DNA of 64,000 nucleotides from Simplicispira sp. 125 (GTDB taxonomy: Bacteria > Pseudomonadota > Gammaproteobacteria > Burkholderiales > Burkholderiaceae_C). The notes beneath the pieces are model-generated. The model worked only from the letters and a program-made list of their open reading frames with translations, did no database searches and had not been told where the DNA came from. The stretch is taken from positions 496,001 through 560,000 of the forward strand of contig NZ_QEKM01000001.1 in the NCBI RefSeq assembly GCF_003096555.1. Reading direction: 5' to 3'. Numbering within the stretch: position 1 is the first letter of the stretch; every line of letters begins with the position of its first letter. Shown in pieces: positions 46,443 through 60,321 of the stretch. The translations under genes were made by a program, and so were the position numbers.

Positions 46443-48878
46443 ATGTCCGGACACGTCCCCCTTTCTGCTACACCCCTCGAGCTGCCGCTGTTGCCGCTGC
46501 GCGATGTCGTTGTTTTCCCTCACATGGTCATTCCCTTGTTCGTGGGGCGCCCCAAGAGCATCAAGGCGCTGGAGTTGGCCATGGAGACCGACCGCCGCAT
46601 CATGCTGGTGGCTCAAAAGGCAGCAGCCAAGGATGAGCCCTCGGTCACCGATATGTTTGATGTGGGCTGCATCTCGACCATCCTTCAGATGCTCAAGCTC
46701 CCTGATGGCACCGTGAAGGTGCTGGTCGAGGGTCAGCAGCGTGCCTCGGTGGGTGCGATCGAGGATGCCGATTCCCATTTTTCTGCGACGGTGACGCCGG
46801 TTGAACTGGCAGAAGGCGAGCACCGCCCTAGCGAAGTTGAGGCACTGCGCCGAGCCGTAATGCAGCAGTTTGACCAGTATGTCAAGCTCAACAAGAAGAT
46901 CCCGCCCGAAATCCTGACCTCGATCTCCAGCATTGATGACCCGGGCCGCCTGGCCGACACCATTGCCGCGCACCTGCCGCTCAAGCTGGAAAACAAGCAG
47001 GCCGTGCTCGATCTCTCGGATGTCAAGGATCGGCTTGAAAACCTGTTCGAGCAGCTCGACCGTGAAGTGGACATCCTCAACGTCGATAAGAAAATCCGTG
47101 GCCGCGTCAAGCGCCAGATGGAGAAAAATCAGCGCGACTTCTATCTGAACGAACAGGTCAAAGCCATTCAGAAAGAGCTGGGTGAAGGTGAAGAGGGCGC
47201 TGACCTGGAAGAGGTCGAGAAAAAAATCAAGCAGGCCAAGATGCCGGCCGAAGCGCGCAAGAAGGCCGAGGGCGAGCTCAAGAAGCTCAAGTTGATGTCG
47301 CCCATGTCGGCCGAGGCCACCGTGGTGCGCAATTACATCGATGTGCTGGTGTCGCTGCCTTGGAGCAAGAAAACCAAGATCAAACACGACCTGGGCCATG
47401 CCGAAACGGTGCTCAACGAGGACCACTACGGACTGGAGAAGGTCAAGGACCGCATCATGGAATACCTTGCCGTGCAGCAGCGCGTGGACAAGGTCAAGGC
47501 GCCCATCCTGTGTTTGGTGGGGCCACCGGGTGTGGGTAAAACCTCGCTGGGCCAGTCCATTGCCAAGGCCACAGGGCGCAAGTATGTCCGCATGGCGCTA
47601 GGCGGTATGCGCGACGAGGCTGAAATCCGTGGCCACCGCCGCACCTATATCGGTGCCATGCCGGGCAAGGTGCTGCAAAGCCTGGGCAAGATCGAAACGC
47701 GCAATCCCTTGTTTTTGCTCGATGAGATCGACAAGTTGGGCACAGACTTCCGGGGCGATCCGTCGAGCGCCCTGCTGGAGGTACTGGACCCCGAGCAGAA
47801 CCATACCTTTGGCGACCACTACGTGGAGGTGGATTTCGATCTGAGCGACGTCATGTTCGTCGCCACCTCGAACTCGATGAACATTCCGTCGGCGCTGCTT
47901 GACCGTATGGAGGTCATCCGCCTGTCGGGCTACACGGAGGAAGAGAAAACCAATATCGCCATGAAGTACCTGCTGCCCAAGCAGCTCAAAAACAATGGCG
48001 TGAAGGACGAGGAGCTGCAGATCACCGAAGCTGCAGTGCGCGACATGGTGCGCTACTACACCCGCGAAGCCGGTGTGCGCTCGCTCGAGCGTGAGCTTTC
48101 CAAAATCTGCCGCAAGGTGGTCAAGGCACTGTTGCTCAAGAAGCTGGAGCCACAGGTGGTGGTCACGGCTGACAACCTTCCAGATTTTCTGGGCGTGCGT
48201 AAGTACACCTTTGGGCGGGCAGAGCAAAAGAACCAGGTTGGTCAGGTCGTTGGGCTGGCCTGGACCGAGGTGGGTGGTGATTTGCTGACCATCGAGGCAG
48301 TGACCATGCCAGGCAAGGGTGTCATTACCCGCACGGGTTCACTGGGTGATGTGATGAAGGAGTCGGTTGAGGCAGCGCGCACCGTGGTACGCAGCCGTGC
48401 GCGCATGCTGGGCATCAAGGACGAAGCCTTCGAAAAGAAGGACGTGCACATCCATGTGCCCGATGGCGCGACTCCCAAGGATGGCCCGAGTGCTGGCGCA
48501 GCGATGGCTACGGCTTTTGTGTCGGCGCTGACTGGCATTCCCGTGCGTGGTGATGTGGCAATGACTGGTGAAATCACGCTGCGCGGTGAAATCACGGCCA
48601 TCGGGGGCTTGAAGGAGAAGCTGTTGGCCGCCCTGCGTGGAGGCATCAAGACAGTGTTGATCCCCGAAGAAAATGTCAAAGATTTGCAGGAGATTCCGGA
48701 CAACGTCAAGAGCGGCCTGGAGATCGTGCCGGTGAAGTGGATCGACAAAGTGCTGGACGTGGCGCTGGAGCGCCAGCCCGTGCCTCTGACCGATGCCGAG
48801 GTGGCTGCCGCTGCTGCTGTGGTGGCGGTCGCGGCGGCACCGTCAGTGGCCGTGTCGGTGGAATCTGTAAAACATTGA
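46443..48878 (+). CDS. lon: ATP-dependent Lon protease
   Basis: This 811-residue LonA begins with the substrate-binding N-domain ([20 protein letters not shown]), then AAA+ ATPase ([30 protein letters not shown]), then the Ser-Lys protease (catalytic Ser in DGPSAGAAM near 683, Lys in [14 protein letters not shown] near 726). The ATG at 46443 (MSGHVPLS) is chosen because GAGGA precedes it; an ATG four codons upstream would overlap that Shine-Dalgarno. The C-terminus ends in a tail rich in Ala/Val. It has its own heat-shock-like promoter. Confidence 0.97.
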   Translation: MSGHVPLSATPLELPLLPLRDVVVFPHMVIPLFVGRPKSIKALELAMETDRRIMLVAQKAAAKDEPSVTDMFDVGCISTILQMLKLPDGTVKVLVEGQQRASVGAIEDADSHFSATVTPVELAEGEHRPSEVEALRRAVMQQFDQYVKLNKKIPPEILTSISSIDDPGRLADTIAAHLPLKLENKQAVLDLSDVKDRLENLFEQLDREVDILNVDKKIRGRVKRQMEKNQRDFYLNEQVKAIQKELGEGEEGADLEEVEKKIKQAKMPAEARKKAEGELKKLKLMSPMSAEATVVRNYIDVLVSLPWSKKTKIKHDLGHAETVLNEDHYGLEKVKDRIMEYLAVQQRVDKVKAPILCLVGPPGVGKTSLGQSIAKATGRKYVRMALGGMRDEAEIRGHRRTYIGAMPGKVLQSLGKIETRNPLFLLDEIDKLGTDFRGDPSSALLEVLDPEQNHTFGDHYVEVDFDLSDVMFVATSNSMNIPSALLDRMEVIRLSGYTEEEKTNIAMKYLLPKQLKNNGVKDEELQITEAAVRDMVRYYTREAGVRSLERELSKICRKVVKALLLKKLEPQVVVTADNLPDFLGVRKYTFGRAEQKNQVGQVVGLAWTEVGGDLLTIEAVTMPGKGVITRTGSLGDVMKESVEAARTVVRSRARMLGIKDEAFEKKDVHIHVPDGATPKDGPSAGAAMATAFVSALTGIPVRGDVAMTGEITLRGEITAIGGLKEKLLAALRGGIKTVLIPEENVKDLQEIPDNVKSGLEIVPVKWIDKVLDVALERQPVPLTDAEVAAAAAVVAVAAAPSVAVSVESVKH

Positions 48879-48938
48879 TGATTTTTTCTGGCGCCCTTAA
48901 AAAATTGCGCTACAATACCTTCACTGCAGACAAACGTT

Positions 48939-48944
48939 ATACAA
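48939..48944 (+). promoter_or_regulatory. -10 element of the tRNA-Gly transcription unit
   Basis: TACAAT (48939-48944) lies 19 bp before the tRNA-Gly 5' end, matching the -10 consensus at 5 of 6. No convincing -35 is visible. Confidence 0.4.
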
Positions 48945-48962
48945 TGTGAGGCTGTAGTAAAT

Positions 48963-49038
48963 GCGGGAATAGCTCAGTTGGTAGAGCGCAACCTTGCCAA
49001 GGTTGAGGTCGAGAGTTCGAGACTCTTTTCCCGCTCCA
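48963..49038 (+). tRNA. tRNA-Gly (anticodon GCC)
   Basis: The acceptor stem GCGGGAA pairs with TTCCCGC; discriminator T and encoded CCA follow. The anticodon loop in AACCTTGCCAAGGTT gives GCC, reading GGC/GGU. D-arm AGCTCAGTTGGTAGAGC and the T-loop GAGTTCGAGACTC are canonical. Confidence 0.97.
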
Positions 49039-49044
49039 ATTTTC

Positions 49045-49074
49045 AAAAAAGGGAAGCAATTGCTTCCCTTTTTT
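49045..49074. terminator. Perfect palindromic terminator between tRNA-Gly and tRNA-Cys
   Basis: GGGAAGCA/TGCTTCCC, flanked by A6 and T6, makes a perfect 30-bp palindrome that can terminate in both directions. It follows tRNA-Gly by 6 bp, suggesting tRNA-Cys has its own promoter or is read through. Confidence 0.85.
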
Positions 49075-49093
49075 ATAAATTACACGGTTCTCT

Positions 49094-49167
49094 GGCGCGG
49101 TAGCAAAGCGGTTATGCCCCGGATTGCAAATCCGGTTAGTCCGGTTCGACTCCGGACCGCGCCTCCA
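49094..49167 (+). tRNA. tRNA-Cys (anticodon GCA)
   Basis: The acceptor stem GGCGCGG pairs with CCGCGCC, followed by T and encoded CCA. The anticodon loop in GGATTGCAAATCC gives GCA, reading UGC/UGU. The T-arm GTCCGGTTCGACTCCGGAC is intact. Confidence 0.97.
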
Positions 49168-49182
49168 AAAATATTCCCCAAT

Positions 49183-49222
49183 AAAAAGCCGCTGGCTCTA
49201 TCGAGAGCGCAGCGGCATTTTT
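49183..49222. terminator. Bidirectional terminator between tRNA-Cys and the TonB receptor
   Basis: AAAAAGCCGCTG and CAGCGGCATTTTT flank an inner GCTCT...AGAGC, giving a nested stem with A- and T-tracts on either side. It serves the convergent tRNA-Cys and TonB-receptor units. Confidence 0.8.
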
Positions 49223-49253
49223 ATTGCCGACGCGCGGAACGCGCCGTGCGCCT

Positions 49254-51554
49254 TCAGAAATCCATGACCAAAGCGACGTGAAAGCTGCGCCCAGGCTGGG
49301 TATAGGCATCGTTGGTAGTAGATGCTGCCGTCAGGCCATAGACGTCGGGCCACATCCAGTATTTCTGGTTGGTGAGGTTGTGCACTGCCAGATTTAAGCG
49401 CATGTTCTTCTGAAAGCGCCATTGCGCGGACAGGTCGAGCGTTGTTGCCGATGGAATGGTGAACTGCGTGTTGGGTAGCTTGACAGAAGATGCGCTGTCG
49501 ATGTCCTTGCTTGCTTTGGCTGCATGGTGGCGCATGTCGAGACGCATGCCCCAGGCAGCGGTGTCGTACTTGACGCCCAGGGCCAGCTGCGCCGGGTCAA
49601 TCGAGTTGATCGGTTTTCCGGTAGCGCGGTTTACGCCGCGCGTTTTCCCGTAAGAGAACGGGGTTGCCCAGCGTCCGCCGGCATAACGTCCCCAATCGTA
49701 TTGGCCCTTGACTTCGAAGCCGCTGATGCGCGCACGCTCAGTGTTGATGGTCTGAAAAATGCGAGGATCTGCAGCCGTGCCTGTGCCCCGTATAAGCACA
49801 GTGTCCATGATGAGGTTCGAATAGTTGCTGGTGAACGCTGCCACATCCAGGCTCAGGCGCTCCATTCGGCCACGTACGCCAACTTCAAATCCCCGGCTCT
49901 TCTCAGGCTTGAGGTTGGGGTTGGGGATGATGACGACCTGTTCCGCCATGTTTTCATAGTAGCCATTGACCTGACCCGCGTCAGGGGCACGGAAGCCGGC
50001 TGAGTACTGGCCGAACACGCTCCAGATAGGTGTGGCACGGTACAGCGCACCGATTTTCGGTGACAGGGCAGATCCCGAGAGTGACTGGCCGGGCTGTTTC
50101 GCAGGTGGGGAGAAACCGGCTTGGCTGGTGACATTGAGATCGAAGTGGTCGAAGCGCAAACCGGGGGTCAAGCTCCAATTTCCATACACCGATTCGTCCT
50201 GCAGATACAGCGCGCTCGTGGTCTCACGGGTATCGGGGAATCGCTTGAGAGGAAACACCTCGGGCGGCAGTGGCTCCAGGCCTGTGTACACATTGCTGAT
50301 GTCGCTGCGCACGTGGTCCAGTCCGTAGGTGATTTTGTGGGCCCAGTCGCCACTGCGCAGTGTTTTGTCGGCCTGTAGACCGGCTTGCCAAGTCTTTTCG
50401 CTGTAAGAATTGTCACGTACGCGCAAGGGCAGGGTATTGCGCACGCTGGTACCCAGTTGGCGCGATGCGGCATGCTGCACGGCAATCAACGTCTGGGCGG
50501 TGTCGGCCCAAGGCGCGCCCAGGTCGAAGTGGGCATTCCAGGTCAGGCGGTCGCGCTCTAGCGAGCGCGTAGAGTATTCGTCCACGATGGCTCCTGCGAT
50601 CTGGGCGGGTGTGCCCCGCAGCGGCAAGGGTGCGCGGCTTGAAAGCAGGTTGACATCCGTTTTCTTTTCCACATGTTCCAGCGTGAAGATGTGTCGTTGC
50701 CCGGCATGTGGCCGCAGCACGATCTTTCCGAGTAATGCGTTGTCGCGGTCGCGCTGTGGATTGGGCTGGGTGCGGTTGCTGTTGGGCTCGCCATTGCTGC
50801 CCATGTTGTCCATGGCGTGGGCGCCGTGCGTGGTGGCGGTCAGCATCCACTGCAGGGTATCGCTGGCTTGACCGGCCACCGTACCAGCCAGCGTGTGACC
50901 GTTGTCATCGCCGCTCCAGCCTGCAGACACGCGGCCCCCCAGGGTGCGTGGCGCGCCACCATCTTTGGACGCCAGGAAATCGGTTGGCTCCATCGTGATG
51001 AAGTTGACCAGTCCGGCCATGCCGTCGGAGCCATACAGGGCGGACGCCGGGCCACGCACCACTTCAATCCGCTTGAGCAGTTCCAGCGACAGGTATTCGC
51101 GGTCGAATGTGGTGGTGCGGAAGGCATAACTGCGCGGCATGCGCACACCATCGACCATCAGTAAAACCCGGTTGCCCCCCAAGCCGCGGATGTTGATGCC
51201 CACGTTGCCATCCCGCCCAGCGCTGGCGGTGGTGCCGCCCACCGAAAACCGGGAGGGGGATCGCTTGACCGATGCATTGGGCAAATCCTGCAGGGCTTCC
51301 CGCAGGGTACGGTTTTGCTGGTCACCCATCGCACGCGCGTCGATCACATCGAACGACAGCGGTAGATCGTCCGCTGCTTTTTCGTTGCGTGAGCCACTGA
51401 CCACCACTTCGCCCAGGGTAGCTGGTGCGCTATGGGTTTGCGCGCTGCTCTGTGCTTGGGCCGTGCTCAGGGCCAGGCCGGCAAGCCAAAGCAGTGCGAC
51501 CAAGCTGCGCAGGGGCGCAGCCTTTTGTCGGCGGTGAAAATTCAATGCGAACAT
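49254..51554 (-). CDS. TonB-dependent receptor, haem/haemoglobin type
   Basis: The 766-residue outer-membrane receptor has a signal peptide (ALLWLAGLALSTAQA), a plug domain (LGEVVVSGSRNEKAADDLPL, LREALQDLPNASVK, VNIRGLGGNRVLLMVDGVR-like, EVVRGPASALYGSDGMAGLV) and a beta-barrel ending in aromatic F (FHVALVMDF). The segment GFRAPDAGQVNGYYEN and PNPNLKPEKSRGFE match the FRAP and NPNL boxes of haem receptors, so haem or haemoglobin uptake is likely. The start at 51554 (MFALNFHRRQ) gives a normal leader; the longer frame starts at TTG. It is divergent from nirS, a haem protein, with an Fnr-type site between. Confidence 0.88.
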   Translation of the reverse strand: MFALNFHRRQKAAPLRSLVALLWLAGLALSTAQAQSSAQTHSAPATLGEVVVSGSRNEKAADDLPLSFDVIDARAMGDQQNRTLREALQDLPNASVKRSPSRFSVGGTTASAGRDGNVGINIRGLGGNRVLLMVDGVRMPRSYAFRTTTFDREYLSLELLKRIEVVRGPASALYGSDGMAGLVNFITMEPTDFLASKDGGAPRTLGGRVSAGWSGDDNGHTLAGTVAGQASDTLQWMLTATTHGAHAMDNMGSNGEPNSNRTQPNPQRDRDNALLGKIVLRPHAGQRHIFTLEHVEKKTDVNLLSSRAPLPLRGTPAQIAGAIVDEYSTRSLERDRLTWNAHFDLGAPWADTAQTLIAVQHAASRQLGTSVRNTLPLRVRDNSYSEKTWQAGLQADKTLRSGDWAHKITYGLDHVRSDISNVYTGLEPLPPEVFPLKRFPDTRETTSALYLQDESVYGNWSLTPGLRFDHFDLNVTSQAGFSPPAKQPGQSLSGSALSPKIGALYRATPIWSVFGQYSAGFRAPDAGQVNGYYENMAEQVVIIPNPNLKPEKSRGFEVGVRGRMERLSLDVAAFTSNYSNLIMDTVLIRGTGTAADPRIFQTINTERARISGFEVKGQYDWGRYAGGRWATPFSYGKTRGVNRATGKPINSIDPAQLALGVKYDTAAWGMRLDMRHHAAKASKDIDSASSVKLPNTQFTIPSATTLDLSAQWRFQKNMRLNLAVHNLTNQKYWMWPDVYGLTAASTTNDAYTQPGRSFHVALVMDF

Positions 51555-51645
51555 GGAGTTTTGGGAGTGGTCGGCACGTCCGAGTGGCGCCGTTGTTGAA
51601 TTATTGGGGGTCGTGATTGCATAAAGTTGCAGATCACGTGTGAAT

Positions 51646-51690
51646 TTGCTCTGGATCAATGAATGACCTTATCATCAGTAGGAATAATAT
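51646..51690 (+). promoter_or_regulatory. Fnr/Dnr-type box and -10 for nirS
   Basis: TTGCTCTGGATCAA (51646-51659) matches the Fnr/Dnr consensus TTGAT-N4-ATCAA at 9 of 10 positions. A -10-like AATAATAT lies at 51683-51690, placing the box about 42-45 bp upstream of a start near 51695, as in class II activation. It may also act on the divergent receptor gene, whose start is ~98 bp from its centre. Confidence 0.75.
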
Positions 51691-51742
51691 AGGAAAGCCC
51701 CGCTGGATTAGTCGTCGCAGCCCTCAGCGGGCAGTCCCTTGA

Positions 51743-53509
<1,767 letters not shown>

Positions 53510-53554
53510 TCGTGCAAATGCGCGCGCAGGCCTCTGGGCCTGTATCGTGCAACG

Positions 53555-53591
53555 AGGCCACCGATCCCTGAGGATTTGGTGGCCTTTTTTG
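53555..53591 (+). terminator. Terminator of nirS
   Basis: AGGCCACC and GGTGGCCT form an 8-bp stem, followed by TTTTTTG. It begins 46 bp after the nirS stop and partly reaches the convergent PadR gene end. Confidence 0.8.
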
Positions 53592-53592
53592 T

Positions 53593-54156
53593 TTATGGGG
53601 TGGAAGTTGCCTCGGGCGCTGCCAGTTGCGCCAGAACGCCCAACATTTCCTGCGCCCAGGCGATGGAGCCTTGCTCGTACAGAATGCCCTTTTTCAGGAT
53701 CATGTGCTGGATTTGTGCGTGGCGGGAAAGCGTGCGGCCGACTGGAAAATCGCGCATTTCAATGGTTTGGTAGTGCGCCAGCTTTTCGCGGTGGAGTTGC
53801 AGGTGGCGCGCCAGTTCCGGGCGCAGGTCTATTTCCGACAACACAGCGTCTGCGCGCAGCTTGACCATGAATTCATCGCGCAGGTCCATGGGTGCCGAGG
53901 GCTGCTCCGCCCAGCGTGCCAGCTCCTCACGACCCGCCACCAGGACCCGATATTCCTTCTTTCGCGTTTTGCCTGCATCGGCTGGGATGCTGCTGGCGAT
54001 CCAGCCTGCGCCTTCCATGCGGGCCAGTTCGCGGTAAATCTGCTGGTGCGTGGCGTGCCAGAAATAGCCAATCGATTTGTCGAACCGCCGCGCCAGATCG
54101 TAGCCCGAGGAGGGTTTTTCGAGCAATGACGTGAGAACAGCATGGGCCAGCGACAT
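53593..54156 (-). CDS. PadR-family transcriptional regulator
   Basis: The 187-residue protein has the PadR N-terminal winged helix (LTSLLEKPSSGYDLARRFDK, HATHQQIYRELARMEGAGWI) and the helical Vir-like C-terminal dimerisation domain (MDLRDEFMVKLRADAVLSEI). PadR proteins are usually repressors that respond to small aromatic or lipid-like ligands. The ATG at 54156 is preferred to the TTG two codons upstream. It is divergent from the FadH-like gene, and two near-identical operator candidates lie in the 124-bp gap between them, so it probably controls that gene and itself. Confidence 0.9.
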   Translation of the reverse strand: MSLAHAVLTSLLEKPSSGYDLARRFDKSIGYFWHATHQQIYRELARMEGAGWIASSIPADAGKTRKKEYRVLVAGREELARWAEQPSAPMDLRDEFMVKLRADAVLSEIDLRPELARHLQLHREKLAHYQTIEMRDFPVGRTLSRHAQIQHMILKKGILYEQGSIAWAQEMLGVLAQLAAPEATSTP

Positions 54157-54183
54157 AGGCAAAGTGTAGCGTCGTCAAAAAAC

Positions 54184-54243
54184 TATGCACCTGGTTGCAT
54201 AAATAAAAAAACGCCCGTACACTTTTGTGCAACTGGTTGCATA
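54184..54243. promoter_or_regulatory. Two PadR-type operator candidates
   Basis: TATGCACCTGGTTGCATA (54184-54201) and TGTGCAACTGGTTGCATA (54226-54243) are near-palindromes centred 42 bp apart (four helical turns). They share the core TGCA-N-CTGGTTGCATA and occupy the shared promoter region of the PadR and FadH-like genes. Confidence 0.7.
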
Positions 54244-54244
54244 G

Positions 54245-56776
<2,532 letters not shown>

Positions 56777-56784
56777 CGAAACGC

Positions 56785-56845
56785 TACTTAATTGATAGCT
56801 TGTAACGCTTGCTGAACAAGCGTTAGAGGCCAAAAAACTTAAATA
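56785..56845. repeat. Type A palindromic repeat between the fadH-like and isomerase genes
   Basis: AACGCTTG (56804-56811), loop CTGAA and CAAGCGTT (56817-56824) are flanked by ATTGATAGCTTGT and AGAGGCCAAAAAACTT. This is the reference copy used here to define the family. Confidence 0.8.
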
Positions 56846-56857
56846 TTGGAGTCCTCC

Positions 56858-57670
56858 ATGCAATTTGAAACGCTGACCGTCTCGCTGGAAAACCACATCG
56901 CTACTGTGCGCCTGAACCGCCCGGACAAGGCCAACGCCATGAATGCCGCCATGTGGCAGGAGATCCGCCAGGCATTTCAATGGATCGATGCCACCCCCGA
57001 GGCCCGCGTGGCCGTGCTGCAAGGCGAAGGCAAACTCTTCACCGCCGGCATCGACCTGCAAATGATGATGGGCCTGGGCCCGCAGATCCAGAACGACTGC
57101 GAAGGGCGCAAGCGCGAGGCGCTGCGCCGCGTCATTCTCGACATGCAGGACACGCTTACCAGCCTGGAGCGCTGCCGCAAGCCCGTGCTGGCTGCGATCC
57201 ATGGCGCCTGCGTGGGCGGTGGAATCGACCTCATCACCTGCGCCGACATGCGCTACGCGAGCAGCGACGCCTACTTCACCATCAAGGAAATCGACATCGG
57301 TATGACGGCCGACGTCGGCACGCTGCAGCGCCTGCCCAAGCTGGTGGGCGAGGGCATCACACGCGAACTGGCCTACACCGGCCGCAAGTTTGATGCGGCA
57401 GAAGCCAAAGAGATGGGTCTGGTGAACCGTGTTTTCGACTCGCGAGATGCCCTGTACGCAGGTGTGCAAGAGATTGCCGCCACCATTGCCGCCAAGTCAC
57501 CGCTGTCGATTCGCGGCACCAAGGAAATGATCACCTACGCCCGCGACCACTCGGTGGCCGACAGCCTGAACTACATCGCCACCTGGAACGCGGCCATGCT
57601 GATGAGCGAAGACCTCACCGCTGCAATGACGGCCAGCATGACCAAGCAGACGCCCAGCTTCAAGGACTGA
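56858..57670 (+). CDS. Crotonase family: delta(3,5)-delta(2,4)-dienoyl-CoA isomerase-like
   Basis: The 270-residue crotonase has the oxyanion-hole segments (LFTAGIDLQMMMG, AAIHGACVGGGIDLITCADM) and the stretch FTIKEIDIGMTADVGTLQRL, matching ECH1-type dienoyl-CoA isomerases (KEVDVGLAADVGTLQRLPK), which use an Asp and a Glu to move the double bonds. With the FadH-like reductase upstream it would process odd-positioned double bonds. The ATG at 56858 follows GGAG. An 81-bp gap with a type A repeat separates it from the previous gene. Confidence 0.88.
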   Translation: MQFETLTVSLENHIATVRLNRPDKANAMNAAMWQEIRQAFQWIDATPEARVAVLQGEGKLFTAGIDLQMMMGLGPQIQNDCEGRKREALRRVILDMQDTLTSLERCRKPVLAAIHGACVGGGIDLITCADMRYASSDAYFTIKEIDIGMTADVGTLQRLPKLVGEGITRELAYTGRKFDAAEAKEMGLVNRVFDSRDALYAGVQEIAATIAAKSPLSIRGTKEMITYARDHSVADSLNYIATWNAAMLMSEDLTAAMTASMTKQTPSFKD

Positions 57671-57696
57671 GCGCCGCCGGTGGGCGGCCGCGGCAC

Positions 57697-58326
57697 TTAT
57701 TTGGTGCCAAAAATCCGGTCGCCCGCATCGCCCAGCCCCGGCAGGATGTAGCCGTGGTCGTTCAGCTCGCGGTCGATGGCCGCCGTGTAGATGGGTACGT
57801 CGGGGTGGGCCTTTTGCATTGTCGCAATGCCTTCGGGAGCGGCCAGCAGGCAGACAAACTTGATGGACTTGGGGTGTGTCTGCTTGAGGCGCGCCACGGC
57901 GGCGGCGGCCGAATTGCCGGTGGCCAGCATGGGGTCCACCACGATGATGTCGCGCTCTTCCATCTCGGACGGCATCTTGAAGTAGTACTCCACCGGCTGC
58001 AGCGTGGCCGGGTCACGGTACAGGCCAATGTGGCCCACGCGCGCGCCGGGAATCACGTTGAGCATGCCGTCCAGAAAACCATTGCCGGCGCGCAAGATGG
58101 AGACCAGCACCTGCTTCTTGCCGTCGATGACCTTGCCGGTCATGGTCTCCAGCGGTGTTTCAATCTCGATGTCCTGCAACGGCATGTCGCGCGTGACTTC
58201 GTAGGCCATCAGCGTGCTGAGTTCGCCCAGCAGGCGGCGAAAGCTGTTGGTGCTGGCGTCCTTGCGGCGCATCAGGGTCAGCTTGTGCTGTACCAGGGGG
58301 TGGTCGATGAGGTGGACGTTGCTCAT
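57697..58326 (-). CDS. upp: Uracil phosphoribosyltransferase
   Basis: The 209-residue salvage enzyme converts uracil and PRPP to UMP. It has [20 protein letters not shown] at the N-terminus, the PRPP loop [20 protein letters not shown] and the uracil-binding [15 protein letters not shown] at the end. Start at 58326 gives the normal length. No uracil permease gene is adjacent. Confidence 0.96.
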   Translation of the reverse strand: MSNVHLIDHPLVQHKLTLMRRKDASTNSFRRLLGELSTLMAYEVTRDMPLQDIEIETPLETMTGKVIDGKKQVLVSILRAGNGFLDGMLNVIPGARVGHIGLYRDPATLQPVEYYFKMPSEMEERDIIVVDPMLATGNSAAAAVARLKQTHPKSIKFVCLLAAPEGIATMQKAHPDVPIYTAAIDRELNDHGYILPGLGDAGDRIFGTK

Positions 58327-58357
58327 GGGGGAAAACTCGGTGGATAAAAAGCAGGTT

Positions 58358-59338
58358 TCAGTCTGCCAGAAAGCGGGCGTAGCGCGGCAGGTCGACGTTG
58401 CCGCCGCTGATGATGATGCCCACGCGGGAGCCGCGGATGTCCAGCCCGGCATGCCGTGCACCCGCCAGGGCCAATGCGCCAGTGGGCTCGACCACGATCT
58501 TCATGCGCTCAGCAAAAAAGCGCATGGCTTGCACCAGTTGCTCGTCGCTGGCGGTAACGATGCCTTCGGCCTCTCGCTGGGCGATGTCAAACACCATGGG
58601 GCCGAGTGCCTGCGCTAGCGCTCCGTCGGCAATGGTGCTGCGCGGCAGCGGGATACGCACGATGTGTCCGGCCCGCAGCGATTGCTGGCCGTCGTTCGCT
58701 ACTTCGGGCTCCACGCCGTAAACACGGCACAGCGGTGCCACGGCCTTGGTGGCCAGCAGGCTGCCTGCCAGCAGCCCACCGCCGCCCACGCCCACGAACA
58801 GGTAGTCCAGCCGGGGCACTTCTTCCAGCAGCTCCAGTGCAGCGGTGCCTTGCCCGGCGATAACGTGGCGGTTCTCTGAGGGGGCGATCAGCACCATGCC
58901 GCGCTCCAGGGCCAGTCGCTGGCAAATGATTTCGCGGTCTTCGGCGGCGGGGTCGTAGGTCAACACCTGGGCGCCGTATTCGCGCGTGGCGGCCATTTTG
59001 GCGGTGGGCGCGTTGTCGGGCATCAGCACCAGCGCCGGCATGTCCAGCAGCCGTGCGGCCAGGGCGATGGCCTGTGCGTGGTTGCCTGCCGAAAAGGTGA
59101 TGACACCGCGTTCACGCTGGTCTGCGTCCAGCTGGGCCAGCGCGTTGAAGGCCCCCCGGAACTTGAAGGCGCCGGTGCGCTGCAGGTTTTCGCACTTGAA
59201 GAACAGTTGCGCACCCAGCATTTCATCGATCGAGCTGGAACGCAGCACGGGCGTGCGGTGCGCAACACCCTTGAGCTTGTGGGCGGCCTCCACGACATCG
59301 TGGGCGGTCGGTGCAATCAGGTCTGGCAGGACGTTCAT
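58358..59338 (-). CDS. Threonine/serine dehydratase-like PLP enzyme
   Basis: The 326-residue fold-type II PLP enzyme has the Lys in [12 protein letters not shown] (K59), [14 protein letters not shown] and the phosphate-binding [10 protein letters not shown]. It lacks the C-terminal regulatory ACT domain of IlvA, which fits catabolic threonine dehydratase, serine racemase or hydroxyaspartate dehydratase. Substrate cannot be fixed from sequence alone. It runs toward upp on the same strand with a 31-bp gap. Confidence 0.88.
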   Translation of the reverse strand: MNVLPDLIAPTAHDVVEAAHKLKGVAHRTPVLRSSSIDEMLGAQLFFKCENLQRTGAFKFRGAFNALAQLDADQRERGVITFSAGNHAQAIALAARLLDMPALVLMPDNAPTAKMAATREYGAQVLTYDPAAEDREIICQRLALERGMVLIAPSENRHVIAGQGTAALELLEEVPRLDYLFVGVGGGGLLAGSLLATKAVAPLCRVYGVEPEVANDGQQSLRAGHIVRIPLPRSTIADGALAQALGPMVFDIAQREAEGIVTASDEQLVQAMRFFAERMKIVVEPTGALALAGARHAGLDIRGSRVGIIISGGNVDLPRYARFLAD

Positions 59339-59404
59339 GTCAGTTTCCTCGGGCCATGGGCGCAGGTGTTGCGCCGAGAGGTATCTTAGGGTGAACCACG
59401 GTGT

Positions 59405-59462
59405 TTAGCAAAGAAAATACCCTGTAGCGCTTGTAAATAAAGCGCTTGCAGCTATGGATTTT
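59405..59462. repeat. Type A palindromic repeat downstream of the GRDP-like gene
   Basis: AGCGCTT (59426-59432) and AAGCGCT (59440-59446) pair across GTAAATA; flanks AAAATACCCTGT and TGCAGCTATGGATTTTGATG belong to the module. It lies just beyond the stop codon of the next gene. Confidence 0.7.
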
Positions 59463-59468
59463 GATGAA

Positions 59469-60317
59469 TCAATCGCCATCACCGCTGTCGCCGTCATCGC
59501 CAAAGCCACTATCGCCGCCATCACTGCCGCTGGTTTTTCTTCGTGCGGGTTCGGCGCCCCCAAAGTCCAAGAAGTTGCCAGTGAAATTGCTGTCCGAAAA
59601 ATCGGTGCCGAAGTACGGCGTGCCTGCGGGTCTGTGGTGGCCATCGGGCTTGGCGATACCCTGGGGCCCAGGCGCATAGTGAAAACCGTCGGGTATGGCC
59701 AGCTTGGTATCAAGCGCAAACAGCAGGGGGAGGCGGCTCGGGAGTCGCGGGTGGATCGCTTCGTCCTTGCAGGCCCAGTACCAGGCGCGGCGCAGCCCAT
59801 CGTTGTGGTGGGCCTTTTTGCCCAGCACCTGGGCGGGTGAGTGTTCGGGTACGTAGCCCAGCGCGTTCTGGCACCAGTGCTGATAGGCCTGGGGAATTTG
59901 GCTAAAGGCGTTCCACAGGGCGTCCACGGCGCGCGAGGGCATGGCCACAAAATGCTTGTCACTGCGCAGGCAGGCCATGAAAAACTGGCGCAGGCCGCGC
60001 TCAACCAGGTCGGCGTCCTTGGGGCTCAGCAGCGGATAGGTGTCGCGCAGTTTGCGCTTGAGGAGCTGGGGCAGGGGGGCTTCGCGTATGAAACGTTCGC
60101 GCACGGCCAGCGCCCAGCGCCGGGCACCCATGACGGCCAGCAGCGTGCAAACCAGGTAGACGGTCCAGCGCCCCTCGGGCTCCCACCAGCCTACCGGTAC
60201 GCCGACCAGTGCGATGACCCAGGGGACGGCGGCCAAAGGCACCAGAAGGCCGGAGACCCGCAGCAGCAGGTGTTCAAAACCGGTCATGGTCGGTGCCACT
60301 TTGGCGCTTGCAAGCAT
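59469..60317 (-). CDS. Membrane protein with a GRDP-like domain and an acidic Gly-rich tail
   Basis: The 282-residue protein has two N-terminal membrane segments (SGLLVPLAAVPWVIALVGV; TVYLVCTLLAVMGA), then a cytoplasmic part with AVDALWNAFSQIPQAYQHWC and ALGYVPEHSP, similar to the glycine-rich-domain (GRDP-like) motif VDxxWHxF...YxxFC...HxP. The C-terminus is a low-complexity acidic tail (SGSDGGDSGFGDDGDSGDGD). Its stop is at 59469, close to a type A repeat; its start lies 5 bp after the HerA-like gene stop, in one likely operon. Function unknown. Confidence 0.7.
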   Translation of the reverse strand: MLASAKVAPTMTGFEHLLLRVSGLLVPLAAVPWVIALVGVPVGWWEPEGRWTVYLVCTLLAVMGARRWALAVRERFIREAPLPQLLKRKLRDTYPLLSPKDADLVERGLRQFFMACLRSDKHFVAMPSRAVDALWNAFSQIPQAYQHWCQNALGYVPEHSPAQVLGKKAHHNDGLRRAWYWACKDEAIHPRLPSRLPLLFALDTKLAIPDGFHYAPGPQGIAKPDGHHRPAGTPYFGTDFSDSNFTGNFLDFGGAEPARRKTSGSDGGDSGFGDDGDSGDGD

Positions 60318-60321
60318 GGTG

